Program-made: the position numbers and the translations under genes
From: Lactuca virosa
Lineage: Eukaryota; Streptophyta; Magnoliopsida; Asterales; Asteraceae
NCBI GenBank assembly: GCA_928212115.1
Contig: CAKMRJ010005412.1
Coordinates: 257,941,916-258,005,915, forward strand
Length of the DNA stretch: 64,000 bases
Reading direction: 5' to 3'
In this document: positions 1 through 11,883 of the stretch, in pieces
How the letters are laid out: every line of letters starts with the position of its first letter
Position numbering within the stretch: position 1 is the first letter of the stretch
The notes under the pieces: generated by a model
The model's input: the letters and a program-made list of their open reading frames with translations, nothing else
Databases searched by the model: none
Told to the model about the DNA's origin: nothing

Positions 1-164
1 CAAGTTTCAGTTGGATAGAACTTGGAATCATGCAAGTTGTATTGTGTGATGAATGAGAATTTTCATCTTTGGGAAATTAAGACTAAGTCCTTGCTCACAT
101 GTATATGTGAGTAAAGTGAAGGACTAAAGGATTGGATACACTTGGTTGTGCGCTGGTCAAGTCG

Positions 165-620
165 ACCACACGGAATGATAAGATTATTCGTCATGATTTA
201 CTAAAGTTTAGTAAATATGGTTATACTTACAAGTTTAAGTGTAATTCTGAAACATTGGAAAAGTTTCAATGTATGGCAGGACGAATGAGAAGAATCAAAT
301 TAGGCAGGAAGATAAAAGTTTCTCCAATCTGAAAAGGTGGGAGAGTGCATAAGTATCTTGGTTTATGGTTATCTTGGTGATTATGAAACCATATCACAAT
401 TGATCCTCTAAGGACACCTTAGTGCATTTGTTTGGCTAAGGAGAGGAATCGTGAATTATTGAAATGGTTAAATCAAAAGATAAATCATACTTCGTTCCAA
501 AATCAAATCTTAGAGTCATACTCCAAGATTGAGCCTTGAGTGACATAATCTTAAAAAGGTGTAAAACACTTGTCAAATGTAGAGTAAAATGTTTTCTACT
601 CTTGTACATTTGAGATTGGT
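165..620 (+). pseudogene. Copia integrase core remnant
   Basis: A 66-codon frame from 132 contains SKYGYTYKFK followed by SETLEKF at 210-269, which resembles the Copia integrase stretch with the SRYGYVYL..KSETFEKFK pattern. Downstream, after a stop at 329-331 and frame changes, GGRVHKYL (336-359) matches the position of the family's RGGEYLS motif, and CLAKERNRELLKW (429-467) the position of the NGVSERRNRTLL motif. The order and spacing fit the integrase core. All frames are broken, so no enzyme can be made. Recognition is from remembered family patterns; a profile search would settle it. Confidence 0.55.
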
Positions 621-1626
621 AAGTTGTGATGTTTTGGATAAGACAAAGACCAACTAAGACCAATTGTGAGAAGTGTTTAACTTGATAAGAATCCGCACTA
701 ACTCTTGAATATTTGTTTTGTCAAGGAATGATTCTTGACAAAAGAGAATCTTATATGTCAAGAGGTCAGTGGGAGTCTTTAAAAATATTGAGATGGTTTC
801 AAGAACTAATCAAGAGTATTGTTAATCACTAGCCCACGACTTGAGGTTTGTAACCTATCGTGTTGACATATTCTTATTTTTGTGCCTATTCCAGTTAAAG
901 TTGACTATGCTTGTGAGTTCTATGTGCTCTCAATTGTTTGCATAACAATGTGGAAGCAATGGTAGGCCCTTGAGCTGCCAAGTGTCAAGAAATTAAGATT
1001 GAACAAGTTCAGTCCATATGAGTTTGGGTTTGTCACTAACCCTGTCTTGTGATTATGTTTTTGACAAATTCACATGGATAGGAATACATACACCATAAAA
1101 AATCTAAGTGTCATAAGGTTTCTCTCCGATTCATGAAAATGATGGTGAGGAAACGCTTTCACTAAGTAGATTTTAAGTAGATAGCAATTGTGATATTTGC
1201 ATTCTCATGTCGTTAGTGGAGCGTGTGTGGTTAACCGACACACTAACTAGTGAGAATGACAAAAGGTCTAGACAAACATGTGAGCTATCTAAGGAAAGGT
1301 GTATGATTTTGATAAAGTCTTATCAAAGTAATCTTGTATCAGAAATCTGAACTTTGGCAAGAAAGTCAATAAAGTATTGATTTCTAGAAGTCCAGTTGAT
1401 TTCTGAGTACATGTCAAAGCTAGTGGGAGCATAAGTGTTGTGTTAGTAAGATAATAATCATTGTGCTAGTGGGAGCATGATTATTATGGTTAGTGTTGCA
1501 AGTTAGCAATGTTAATTATAGAAAACAAAAGGTTCAATTCGCTTTGAAAAGTTGTTTTGCTATAATTAAGGGAGAGGATTTATACTTCATTCCAATTCTA
1601 AAAGCTTAGATTGAGATTTTAATCAA

Positions 1627-1734
1627 CTTTAGTCAAGGATATATATGAATGTTATGTTGGAATGGTTCAACATAAGGAAACTTTAGTCAATGATATATAT
1701 GAATGTTATGTTGGAATGGTTCAACATAAGGAAA
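1627..1734. repeat. 54-bp tandem duplication
   Basis: Two head-to-tail copies (1627-1680 and 1681-1734) starting CTTTAGTCAA differ at one position (G versus T) in the part checked. It lies in the decayed Copia interior and probably arose by replication slippage or unequal exchange. Confidence 0.9.
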
Positions 1735-2441
1735 TTCTATATATGTTGCATTCTCAAAATTCGATTATGATTACGACATCCCTCTTCATAGTTCGAATTT
1801 TGAGAACATGTAAAATAAAAAATTTTATATCATGAATCGGGTCTCATATGCTTCGGGTATAGGATCTATTACATGTGATATAATATTTATCCATTCTAAA
1901 TTTTCAAAACGCCTAGGGCGTTAAGAGGGAAAAAGGAATAGAATTGGATTTGACTAAAATGATTTTTAGCAATTGTCGAGGACAATCTGAGGTTTGCCAA
2001 AGATTGGTTGCTCATGGACAATTGGAAGTATAGAGATAGGACCATATTGACATATTCTGGAAGGAGGCAACTCTTGTTCAGAAGTGATAGTCAAAATGGG
2101 AATATGGAATTGTCTCCATAGGTGGAAGTTATTCTTTGAATCTGTGTAAGATTAGAGAACTTAATGCAAGAAGGGTGTTCAAAGGAATGTACTTTGAATG
2201 TGAGACTTCGTTTCCATGGAACTTCTCTCCATTGGAATACTTTGTAATGTCTGTTGCCAAGTCTATGTGACTTGTGTGCATATTCATTGTAAGGGGATCA
2301 TTGCATATAAGTTTAGAATCTAATAGATTATAGTAAATGGCAAGAGTTTGGTATTCTTACATTTACAATAAGGATTGGGATTGTGAAATGAGCATCATTG
2401 AAATATTGTCAATTGATCTGTTTCACAAAGTAAGGATCATA

Positions 2442-2533
2442 AGACAAACATAGTGTGCATACTTAGAGTATGGCATAGCTATTGTTTAGACAAACATAGT
2501 GTGCATGCTTGGAGCATGGCATGAATATTGTTT
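2442..2533. repeat. 46-bp tandem duplication
   Basis: Two head-to-tail copies (2442-2487 and 2488-2533) begin AGACAAACATAGTGTGCAT and end ATTGTTT, with a handful of substitutions, so this duplication looks older than the one at 1627. Confidence 0.85.
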
Positions 2534-3414
2534 TTTATTCAAGTATTAAGTTGATAAATCGAAACATTATACAATGAATAATGAGTAATCAATATGGTGC
2601 TTAGATAAAAGGTGTTTTATTTACACTCAAAGTGTTGGGGCCATATAGGATTAGTATTATTCTTGTGTTTCACTTTGCATGTTTTGACTTCCCGAATAAC
2701 TAAGTTATTCAAACCATCCACAGTCGATAATACATTGGAAGTAGGTATTAAGGCAAGACGATCATGAAGTTGGCTTGTAGATGTCCAAGGTGTTGGACAT
2801 AACATAAGTTGCTACAACATTCATGAGTGCTTATAAGTTCTGAGTATTGGATTAAACCCATGCTCATTAGAATCACTTCATGGATTTTATCACAAGTGAA
2901 TCATGAGACGATAATATCTTATATTCTTCAAACCTAGAGATATGAGTTGTTGACTATGAGTTGGTTATACATTGATTGCACGAAAATGCAGTGGTAACTC
3001 GATGTTATAAAACGTGCCTTTGTGTATGATTCAACAAGTAGTTAGTACAAGCATATGAGTCAAATTTTATCCATTCCTTTTACCCTTAAAGGGATAAAAG
3101 CGATATGTGTGGGCCCCTCGATGATTTAGTGATGACACCCTAAGTGCTTGGCCAAGCTTGGACTGATTTGATTTGTTTAATTAGTCAGTCGTCATAAATC
3201 AGAAATCGGGAAACAATAAATGGACAGAGAGAATGATTATAATCCATGTCTCAGTCCATATGATATCTAGAATGGAGGAATATATGATCACTTATCTAAT
3301 GGACGCGTCAGTGATTTGTTCAGAGTTCGACATCAGCTTTTAAGAGCTACGATTGTTGGTCAGGTTGGAGTCATACTTGCAATAATAGTTATTAGACTTA
3401 TCCAAGTGGTAGAC

Positions 3415-4189
3415 TGTTGGATTAGTGTCTAAGCCCATAACTATAATTGGTATATACTTGACCCGAACCGGCATGGTCCATTTGGGTTGCATGGCATCGG
3501 GACATTTGGATAGACCTTTTGTGAGAAGAGGATATTTGTGACATATTAATATATTATAATTCTAATATATTAATATGAAATCATATTATTTAATTAGTAT
3601 TGATCAATAATTAATTTGGAATTAATTTAGTGATCAAAAGAGACTAATTAAATATATGGGGATTAATTGTGTAAATCATTCATCCTTATATATGTGGGCT
3701 TATGATCCATGATTCCTTATGTTGGGTATAACCCATGTGGTGACCCATGGATACTCCATGGAGGTTAAAACCTATGGATCATAAGGAATGGGTAAAGTCA
3801 TGGGTTACATGGTGTAACCCTAATGTGCACACTATATAAAGACCCCATTGGTTGGTGAAATCGGCACTAGTGCATACACAAGAGGGCAATCCGATTTCTA
3901 GAGTGAAGTATCTCTTCTCATGGTTATTCCAAGTTGTTTTGATGTTGTGTGAACCATTTGAGGTGTCACACTTGGGGCACTAGGCTCTTGAGCTCCATGG
4001 AATCAAGCTACAACAAAGAGGTATGTAATTCTACTAGATTTGATATTACATGTACTTTATATTATGCTAGTTAGAACAATACCTTGGAAAATTGATATTT
4101 GCATGTATAATAGAGAAAACATAGATCCAGGGTATTTAGGGTTTCATATACATCATAGGAGTGTTAGAATGCTCATAACCCTACATGAA
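3415..4189 (+). repeat. Ty1/Copia-type LTR (3' LTR of the decayed element)
   Basis: The sequence starts TGTTGGATTAGTGTCTAAG, a start I associate with plant Copia LTRs, directly after the Copia-like interior. It contains a good TATA box at 3833-3840 followed by a likely transcription start about 30 bases downstream. The right border is not sharp: I place it near 4189, after GCTCATAACCCTACATG, because the sequence character changes there. The 5' LTR lies outside the window, so neither LTR identity nor the target duplication can be checked. Confidence 0.6.
3833..3840 (+). promoter_or_regulatory. TATA box of Copia LTR
   Basis: TATATAAA in the context CACTATATAAAGACCCC, about 420 bases into the LTR, is the expected position for the U3 promoter of a plus-strand LTR. 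Transcription would start near 3865-3870. Confidence 0.55.
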
Positions 4190-4735
4190 CAACCATACAT
4201 GAGTTGATTGAATTTCCAGATTTAATTAGCTAATATTACAAGTCTTACTTGATCCGAATCAAAATACTAGGAAACTTGTTAGTTTAACCAATTGGCCACT
4301 GTTTGAATTAATTTGTTTGCTAAGGATTAGTAATAATGAACATGAATCTAATCACATTAATCGGTAGCCAATGATAAATTAATCCATTGCACTTGCCATG
4401 AAATCAACCATAGGAATAAGTGAGTCGAACCTGAACAGAAGTCTCTTTTATTATTGAATTTAGTTACTTTCTATTTGCTTTAGTTTTTAATTGTCTTTGT
4501 TTGAGTGTTAGTTAATCGCTTAAGTTTATAGTTTTGCAAAACTAGAGAAAACCCATCTTTTTATTACTTGTTTTTATTTAGATAATTCTAGTAGTTAGCT
4601 TAATTGTTACCATTGCCTGTGTTCGATACCCTACTTGCTTGAACTATACTGCTAATCAATAGGTACACTGCCTTTCATGTGTTTAATCTGTGTTTAAAAT
4701 AGTAGGATTAAAACTAGTGCATTTCACACACATCA
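4190..4735. other. Non-coding stretch, probable fragment of another LTR
   Basis: No gene. The text near 4610-4660 (CCTGTGTTCGATACCCTACTTG) is a phrase common just downstream of the primer site in plant Gypsy elements, so this is probably a fragment of a further LTR retrotransposon joined to the truncated LTR that starts at 4736. Confidence 0.35.
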
Positions 4736-5620
4736 ATAAGCTAGAGATGATTTCTACTATCATAAAGCCCTTGTTCTAAGCAAATTTAATGATTCAATGA
4801 TAAATCAAAGAAATAAACCAACAATTGCCCATTCAAGTACTAAGCACATGATCAAAGTATTAAACAAGCATAAGAAATATGAACTAGAATCATAAACATA
4901 AGATAAATGAAAATCAAGCATTAATCCTTCAAAACCTACAAATATCCAAGGGTTTTAGCCCAAGTCCACCAAAATAAAGAGATTAACCACTCACGACGAC
5001 AAGATAACAATCACAAAAGTGTTTTTGCATCAAGAAAATAACAATTAATAGAAGGATGAGGAGAATGTAGCTTAAGCACTCAAAAATCGCCTCCAAGGTG
5101 TTCCAATGGTGGAAAATCGAAGTCTGGCTGCCAAACCTAACCCCCAAAGGTAAATGATAAGCAAAATGACCAAAATGCCCCAAAGTGTGCAGTTGCGCGG
5201 GTACCCTTACAAGTTTGCGCGGCTGAGACTCCACCCTTGCAAACGATGTTGTAATGCTATTGGCTCTTTTTTTCTCCACTACTCCATCCTACTACTCAAT
5301 ATTTCCTTGGTCCCCTCCACACCTCATATGATTCAAATTTGGCCAATCATCTTCAAGCTTCAAATAGATAGTCCAAGTCCATCTTCAAGCTTCAAATGGA
5401 TAGTTCAAGCTCCAGAAAGCCCAATAATGCTTTGAAAGCCCACCAAGCCCATCTCCAAGCCAAACTGCAACCGCATCGAGACTCTAAAACCCTGCAAAAT
5501 AGAAAGTACTCGACACGATCCATGATAAAGAAAATAAAGAATATACAATGAAATACTAATAAAAAGTGCTAAAAGTTCTAAAATAAACTATAAAAAAGAA
5601 GGAAATAAAATAAACTATCA
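4736..5620 (-). repeat. 3' LTR of Athila-like element, truncated
   Basis: This copy matches 14291-15180 but lacks the counterpart of 13741-14290, that is the last 550 bases of the LTR in element orientation. The break coincides with the join to unrelated LTR-like sequence at 4735. It also carries an inserted or replaced segment around 5505-5570 (ACTCGACACGATCC) absent from the other LTR. Confidence 0.8.
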
Positions 5621-5635
5621 AATCACCCCAATCTT
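5621..5635 (-). other. Polypurine tract
   Basis: On the minus strand the sequence GATTGGGGTGATT lies immediately before the LTR start TGATAG, the position where plus-strand DNA synthesis is primed in Gypsy elements. Confidence 0.7.
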
Positions 5636-7690
5636 AAACCTTACTTGTCCTCAAGTAAGAACAAGACTAAAATGAACTCGGGATAAACTAAGCTAAAAAG
5701 GAAAAAGAAAGATACCATAGAACTTGGTCAATATCAGTCAACATGGTCAGAGTTAGTCTTGCATGGACCCTCCGCATCTTCCAAATGTTCCCCACTTTAG
5801 AGCCAAAAACCACATTCTCGAGCTACTTGATGGGCGAATAGATCTCGTTTGAAAGTGGCAGCCAGTAGAGTGTAAAAGACAAATGAAATAGGGGATGCGC
5901 CCATTGAAGGCACTTTAAATCACCAATGCAGACCATAATGCATGAAAGAAAGGAGCCTCTTCACACACGATGATCCATACATTTTTCAGGCTAAATTGTA
6001 TAGTAACGAAATAGGGTTTGCAGCACGGCCTCCGGACAAACATCCAGCTTCGGGGGTTTCTCCCTTGTGTTATCCTTTACAGTCTACCATCTCACCTTCA
6101 TTGCATTTTCTCACCAAAAATCAAAAATAAAATAAAATAAGAAAAATCTACTCATCCTAAATCTAAACTTAACAACCTAAATCTTCAATCTTGAACTTCT
6201 GTTATTTGGTCTTCAGTCTCCTTACTGCTTGATCTTCTGTCTTCTTATTTCTCTCATCTTTTCTTTACTTTTTTTGATTTTTTTGATTTTTTTTTTAGGA
6301 GAGAGTGCTTGAACTTGGATTTTCATTTTGTGTAGCTCTTTTTCTTTATTTTTCTTTTTGTTTTTGTTGCTTTTCTTGAATCTTCTATTATTGTCTCTTT
6401 TTGTCTTCGCTTTTCCAATTTTCTTCATTTTTTTGTATGTTTTCTTCTTGGAATTTCTAAGCAATTTCACCATATAACATAGGACTCCAATAGTGTGGAA
6501 ATGGAGTAATATATAAAGGCTAACATGAACACCTAATGATCATTGACAATGTGTCAATATCTACTAGAAAGGGTGGGATGCGGCTCAAAAAATTGGTGTT
6601 ACCGAAAAAACTTGGTCCCAAAAATGTGAATTGGGGGACCCGCCTCAAAGTTCATCAAGCACCTCAATGTAAGGTCTGATAAACATAACCTATCTAAGTA
6701 TCTACTCTAGAACCCTAGAAAAATGATGACCTATCTTAAAAAGGTTGTGATAATCTAACTAATCAAGGCTCGGATGAGACTCGGGAGTACTAAGGGGTAT
6801 TCCCCCCAAAACCAAGATGTGAATCTTCAATGTCTTCAAATACCTTACCGGGCTAATCTTTGCTTGCACACGTCTTCCTAACTAACCACTTCCATTTGCA
6901 TTTAGACCTAATCAAGCTACCTGCATCTGACCCCCACACAAGCAGCCTCAAAGTAGTCAGTGAGGCTCATAGTGTGTCCCATTTGTCCAATATAAGGAAT
7001 TCCATAACAAGACCCGGGACCAATCTATGATTCAATACTTATGACTCATAGTTATGATACCTATAGGGATGAAAAGACAAGAAAGAACAAAAAATGCATG
7101 AAGACCTAAGCTAGAATGCAACTAAAAAGTATGAAAATTAGAAAAGCAAAAAAACAAAATATGCAATGTTTTTGAAAAAAACATTATGCAATTTTTATAA
7201 ATGTCCTAAATGAATTACTCTAAATGCAACTATATACAACCTAAACGAAAAAATGAGATACGAATAACTTACCCCAAGCTTAAAATCAAGCGTTGTCCTC
7301 AATGCTTAGGATGAGAGTAATGAAGGATCATATCGGGATCAAGGTAGTGGAGGTCCGCGAGGACGGTAAGGAAATAACATCGGGGTCGCGTACTGATGCA
7401 TGACTAGAGAGTGCAAGTCGCGCAAGGTTGCGGGGATGAGAGAGTTGTCTGCACAAGTTTACAAGGGTGGGGGAGCTGGCCGCACAAATCTGTGAGGGTG
7501 GGAGTGTTGGCCGCGCAAGTTGTAGAAACTTGGCATTTTTCGCTCCACAAACCCCGATTTTCTTCCAAACTTCACCAAAAACATTGATAAACCTCAAGAT
7601 GCTTATTTTTTACCAACTTCAACCCTAGATACATCCAAACATCAAGCGAATATTATTTATTCACAATTCATTTATTTAATGTCTTTGCCA
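5636..7690 (-). other. 3' untranslated internal tail of Athila-like element
   Basis: About 2 kb between the integrase and the polypurine tract hold no recognisable protein. The lysine-rich frame at 6222-6473 is the translation of a T-rich low-complexity run and is not credible. In Athila elements this space can hold an envelope-like frame, but no signal peptide or coiled coil is readable here. Confidence 0.55.
7420..7522. repeat. 31-bp tandem repeat, about 3.3 units
   Basis: Units at 7420-7450, 7451-7481 and 7482-7512, plus ten bases from 7513, start GCGCAAG or GCACAA and end in a variant of AGCTGGCC. They agree at roughly two thirds of positions. A related phrase (GCGCGGGTACCC..GCAAGTTTGCGCGG) sits in both LTRs of the same element at about 5195-5225 and 14748-14775. 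Confidence 0.8.
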
Positions 7691-7709
7691 ACACATGGTC
7701 CCGCTTCCT

Positions 7710-8821
7710 TCAATCTTCATAAACCGGGGTTTCCAATGTTACGTTGTTGAATTTTCCCGTGTCAAATCCTTCATAAAATGGTTTCAAATGGTGTCCATTC
7801 ACTTTGAAGATTTGATTCGTTTCCGAACTCTTGATTTCAACCGCATCATGATCAAACACTTTTATAAAATAAAAGGTCCGTGACATTGAGATCGCAATTT
7901 TCCCGGGAATAGCTTTAAACACGAATGATAAAGAAGAACTTTTTGATCCGGAATAAAATGCTTTTGAGTGATGTGCTTGTCATGGAACGTCTTTTTCTTT
8001 TCTTTGTAGATGCTTGCATTTTCATAAGACTCGTTTCTCAACTCTTCGATTTCTTGAAGTTGCATCTTTCGGTGCTTCCCAGTTTCTTCAAGATTGAAAT
8101 TACACTTTTTAACCGCCCAATATGCTTTGTGTTCCAGTTCCACCAGTAAGTGACAAGAATTTCCATAGACATGGCGGAATGGAGACATGCCAATTGAAGT
8201 TTTGTAGGCGGTTCGGTACGCCCACAATGCATCTTCTAACTTCAAGCTCCAATCTTTTCGTGTGGTGTTGAGTGTCTTCTCAAGAATTTGCTTGACTTCT
8301 CTATTTGACACTTCATCTTGGCCATTTGTTTTTTGATGGTAGGCGGTTGATATCTAGTGTGTGACACCATATTTCTTCATCATGGCTTCCATCATTTTGT
8401 TGCAAAAGTGAGTGCCTCTATCACTCACTAAGGCTCTTGGTACACCATATCTTGAAAAAATGTTTGACTTCAAGAAGTCAATGATAGTTTTAGCATCATC
8501 ATGTCTTGTAGCCTTTGCTTCCACCCACTTTGAGACATAGTTAACCGCCAAGAGTATGTAAGTATAACCGAAAGAAATGGGGAATGGGCCCATGAAATCG
8601 ATTCCCTAAACATCAAAGATCTCACAAATGAGGATTGGGCTTTGAATCATTTCATTCTTCATGGACACGGTTCCCATTGTTTGACATCTATCACCACTCT
8701 TGCAAAATAGATAGGTATCTCTTGACATTGTTGGCCAATAGAGTCCACATTCTAGCACCTTCTGCGTGGTTTTGTTTTGACCAAAATGACCTCCACATGC
8801 ATACTCATGGCAAAGCTTCAA
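7710..8821 (-). pseudogene. Gypsy integrase remnant (Athila/Tat type)
   Basis: From right to left: an N-terminal zinc-binding segment with HFGQNKTTQKVLECGLYWPT and CxxC-like residues (8606-8821); the catalytic core with GPFPISFGYTYILLAVNYVSKW and VSDRGTHFCN (8354-8593), which supply two of the acidic residues; the third acid in [12 protein letters not shown] (8280-8311); and the C-terminal part with [12 protein letters not shown] and FKVNGHHLKPFYE (7710-8000). The enzyme would join the cDNA to host DNA. A stop after YGVTH (8354), another at the 8606 break and a frame change near 7870 inactivate it. Confidence 0.85.
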
Positions 8822-8854
8822 GATTGATTTGACCTCATTTTGGTGAACACACCT

Positions 8855-9640
8855 TCATATTAGTTGATCCGGGCAATGTTTCCAAAGATAAGGGTCGTCC
8901 CACACGTAGTATTTGGAGTCACTCTTCAACTTCACCTTTTGGTACTTAGTGAATGTGTATGGGATTTCTTTAGTAACCAATAAATTGAAAATATCCACAT
9001 ACAATGGAATGGTGTTTGAAATGTAGAAGAGGCGTTCATCCGTAAATTCATCAAGGATGGGAGAAGAGGATCCACCAACATTCAAATGACTTAACTGATC
9101 TGCAACTAGGTTTTCGGTACCACTTTTGTCCTTTATCTCAAGATTGAACTCTTGTAAAAGAAGAATCCACCGAATCAACCATGGCTTGGCATCTTTCTTA
9201 GTCATTAGATACTTCAAGGCCGCATGGTCGGAGTATACAATCACTTTTGTCCCAAGAAGGTATTGTCGAAATTTCTCCAAGGCGAAGACAATGGCTAGAA
9301 GTTCCTTGTTGGTGGTAGAATAATTGGCTTGAGCATTATCCAAGGTTTTAGAGGCATAGTAGATAACGTGTGATGCCTTTCCCTCCTTTTGACCTAAAAC
9401 CGCTCCGATGGCGAAATTGGTTGCATCACACATGATATCAAAAGGAAGCTCCCAATTTGGAGGTTGGATTATAGGGGCGGATGTGATTATGTATTTATGT
9501 TTGTCAAAGGCTTCTTGACATGCGATATTGAATTCAAAGTCAATATCTTTTTGGAGAAGGAGGCACATCTTGTGATCTTCGAAAAATCTTTGATAAATCT
9601 CCTATAGAAGCCCGCATGGCCCAAGAAATATCTCACATCT
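8855..9640 (-). pseudogene. Gypsy RNase H domain
   Basis: A 237-codon frame (8855-9568) is the longest surviving piece of this element. It shows the RNase H landmarks: [38 protein letters not shown], and [11 protein letters not shown], followed by [13 protein letters not shown] at the junction to integrase. The active-site acids appear present. Upstream it joins the connection domain read in another frame at 9487-9759 ([18 protein letters not shown]), so at least one frameshift separates it from reverse transcriptase. Confidence 0.85.
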
Positions 9641-10632
9641 ATAACACACATTGGGTAGGGAAGGGTTTGTATGACATCAATTTTGGCTTGATCAACTTCA
9701 ATTCCTTTTTGGAGACGATGTGTCCCAAGATGATGCCTTGATTGACCATGAAGTGACACTTCTCAAAGTTCAACACCAATTTCTTCTCAATGCACCTTTT
9801 CAAAATCTTCTTGAGGTTATCCAAGCATTCATCAAACAAATTTCCACAAAAAGTGAAGTCATCCATGAACACTTCAATTATATTCTCAACCTACTCAGAG
9901 AAGATGCTCAACATGCACCTTTGGAATGTGGCGAGAGCATTGCATAATCGAATGGCATCCGCTTATAGGAAAACATGCCAAAGGGGCATGTAAAAGTCAT
10001 ATTGTCTTGATCTTCGGGGGAAACAGGTATTTGATGAAAACCCGAGTACCCATCAAGGCAACAATAATGGGATTTTCCCGCCAACCTCTCGAGCATTTTC
10101 CCAATGAAAGGAAGGGGAAAATGATCTTTTCATGTGCTTGAATTCAACTTTCTATAATCAATGCACACCCTCCATCCATTTTGAACTCGAGTGGGTACCA
10201 TTACTCCCTTTTTATTTTCAACAACCGTGATTCCCGTTTTCTTGGAAACCACTTGAACCGGACTAACCCATTTGGAGTTGGAATGAGGTAAATCATATCC
10301 ACATCAAGGAGCTTGATTATCTCTTTCTTGACAACTTCCATCATCGGAGAATTTAATCTTCTCTGAGCTTCCCTCATAGGCTTAGAATCATCTTCCATGA
10401 GGATCTTGTGAGTGCATAAATTAGAACTTATCCCCTTGATATCCGCTATTGTCCACCCCATGGCCTCTTTGTTATCTTTTAAAACTTCAACCAATTGGTC
10501 TTCTTCATAATCTTTCAATTGAGAGGAGATGATCACTGGAAGAGTCTCATCTTTACCTAGATAAGCATACTTCAAGTGGCTAGGTAACATTTTCAATTCA
10601 AGTGTGGGTGAGTGGATTATGGAAGGGGGCAT
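9641..10632 (-). pseudogene. Gypsy reverse transcriptase, frameshifted
   Basis: Pieces of one domain occur in three frames: the N-terminal fingers with AQRRLNSPMMEVVKKEI (10201-10632), the palm with CLDGYSGFHQIPVSPEDQ (9908-10096), and the active-site FMDDF motif (about 9855-9872) followed by LVLNFEKCHFMV. The catalytic FMDD is intact but the frame breaks near 10200 and 9905 prevent a full enzyme. Its role would be copying element RNA into DNA. Confidence 0.85.
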
Positions 10633-10659
10633 CTTTTTTGGAGAATGAGATAAGGCAAC

Positions 10660-11883
10660 TTAAGAGACATCCTTCTTTTTTGATTTGTTAGCTTCCAAAT
10701 TCTTCACAATCTCTTCAACTTCTGAGTCCAATGTATACATTTCCAATGTTTTCTTCAAACTCTCACAATCAAGGCTCGTGTTGAGTACCATATTTAAAAT
10801 ATCCCCATGAGATAAATCAAACACTTCTTGGGTTATTGGCTCAATCACATCAACCCGATACAATGGAGAAATGTTGCTAGGGTACCTCATTGCATCAAAG
10901 ATGTTGAAGTCAATGGTTTCTCAATCAAATTCCATAATGATATTTCCTTTGTGGACATCAATGATTAGTGTGAGTGGTGTTCATGAAAGGTCTTCCAAGG
11001 AGGATAATAGATGATTTGGAAGGAGTCTTCTCTACAAGATCAATGACATAAAAATCTGCGGGGAAGACAAGTTGATTAACTTATACTAGCACATCCTCCA
11101 ACACTCCTCTTGGAAAAACACTTAACTTGTCCTCTAATTGAATGATTACTTTGGTTTCTTCTAAAGGTCCAACAATGAGAGATTGAAAACCGAATATGGC
11201 ATCACATTGATCGAGGCTCAAAGATCTAACATGACACTTTCAACATGCAAATCGCCAATGGTACAAGGGATAGCAAACATTATCGGATCCTTGCATTTGG
11301 GAGGTAACTTCTTTTGGATAACCGTGGACACATTGGCATTAAATTGGATCTTTTCATTTTCTTTGAACTTCCGCTTGTTGGTGCACAAATGCTTGAGAAA
11401 TTTGACATATCTTGGAATTTGCTTAATATCATCCAATAGTGGAATGTTGATTTGGACCTTGCGGAAAATTTCAAGAAACTGCTTCTTGTCGTCCTTTTTC
11501 TTTGAGGGGGTTAACCAGGAGGGAAAAGGTGGTGGAATGACCAATTGCTTGATAGGCTTGTTGGAAGATTCGGGTTGATCAATGTTTGGCAACACCGGTT
11601 CCTTTGGAGGAATTACGACCTTTGAAGGTTCAACAACAATAACCTCATCTTCTTCTTCTCTTGAAACTCTTTTGCGGTTGCTTTCTCCAAGTGTTTTCCT
11701 ACTTTTCAAGTTTATTGCATTCACATTGGGATTCTTCTCGGTTTGAGATGGAAGTTTACCCAGTTGTTCCAACTTGTTGAGAGCGGTGGCCAAGTCTCCA
11801 ATTTCTGATTGAATGTTGGAGAAGGTGTTTTTAATTCGTCTCTTGTTAAAATTGTGTTTGGCTTTGAGCAAGAGAAGTAACAA
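10660..11883 (-). pseudogene. Gypsy protease and flanking linker
   Basis: The segment VESVMLDL (about 11215-11240) leads to the aspartic protease active site, where the expected DLGAS reads D-L-stop-A-S: the glycine codon has become TGA at about 11213-11215. The downstream NVMPYSVF phrase fits the family. Upstream (11300-11883) is a charged linker with KRKFKENEKIQFNANVS. The protease would have cleaved the gag-pol polyprotein; it is inactive here. Confidence 0.7.

Larger units (their letters stand above)
1..3414 (+). mobile_element. Decayed Ty1/Copia internal region (5' end outside window)
   Basis: No open frame longer than about 75 codons is present, yet the stretch runs directly into a Copia-style LTR at 3415 and carries phrases typical of the 3' part of plant Copia elements, such as repeated AGTGGGAGCATAA motifs (about 1422-1480). 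Residual integrase similarity can be read between about 165 and 620. The remainder (about 700-3414) should correspond to the reverse transcriptase and RNase H region plus the 3' untranslated tail, but I could not recognise those domains. I infer a very old, inactive copy on the plus strand. A non-autonomous derivative is an alternative. Confidence 0.6.

Noticed and set aside
6222..6473. Lysine-rich 83-codon minus-strand frame
   Set aside because: It translates a T-rich low-complexity run inside the untranslated tail of a retrotransposon.
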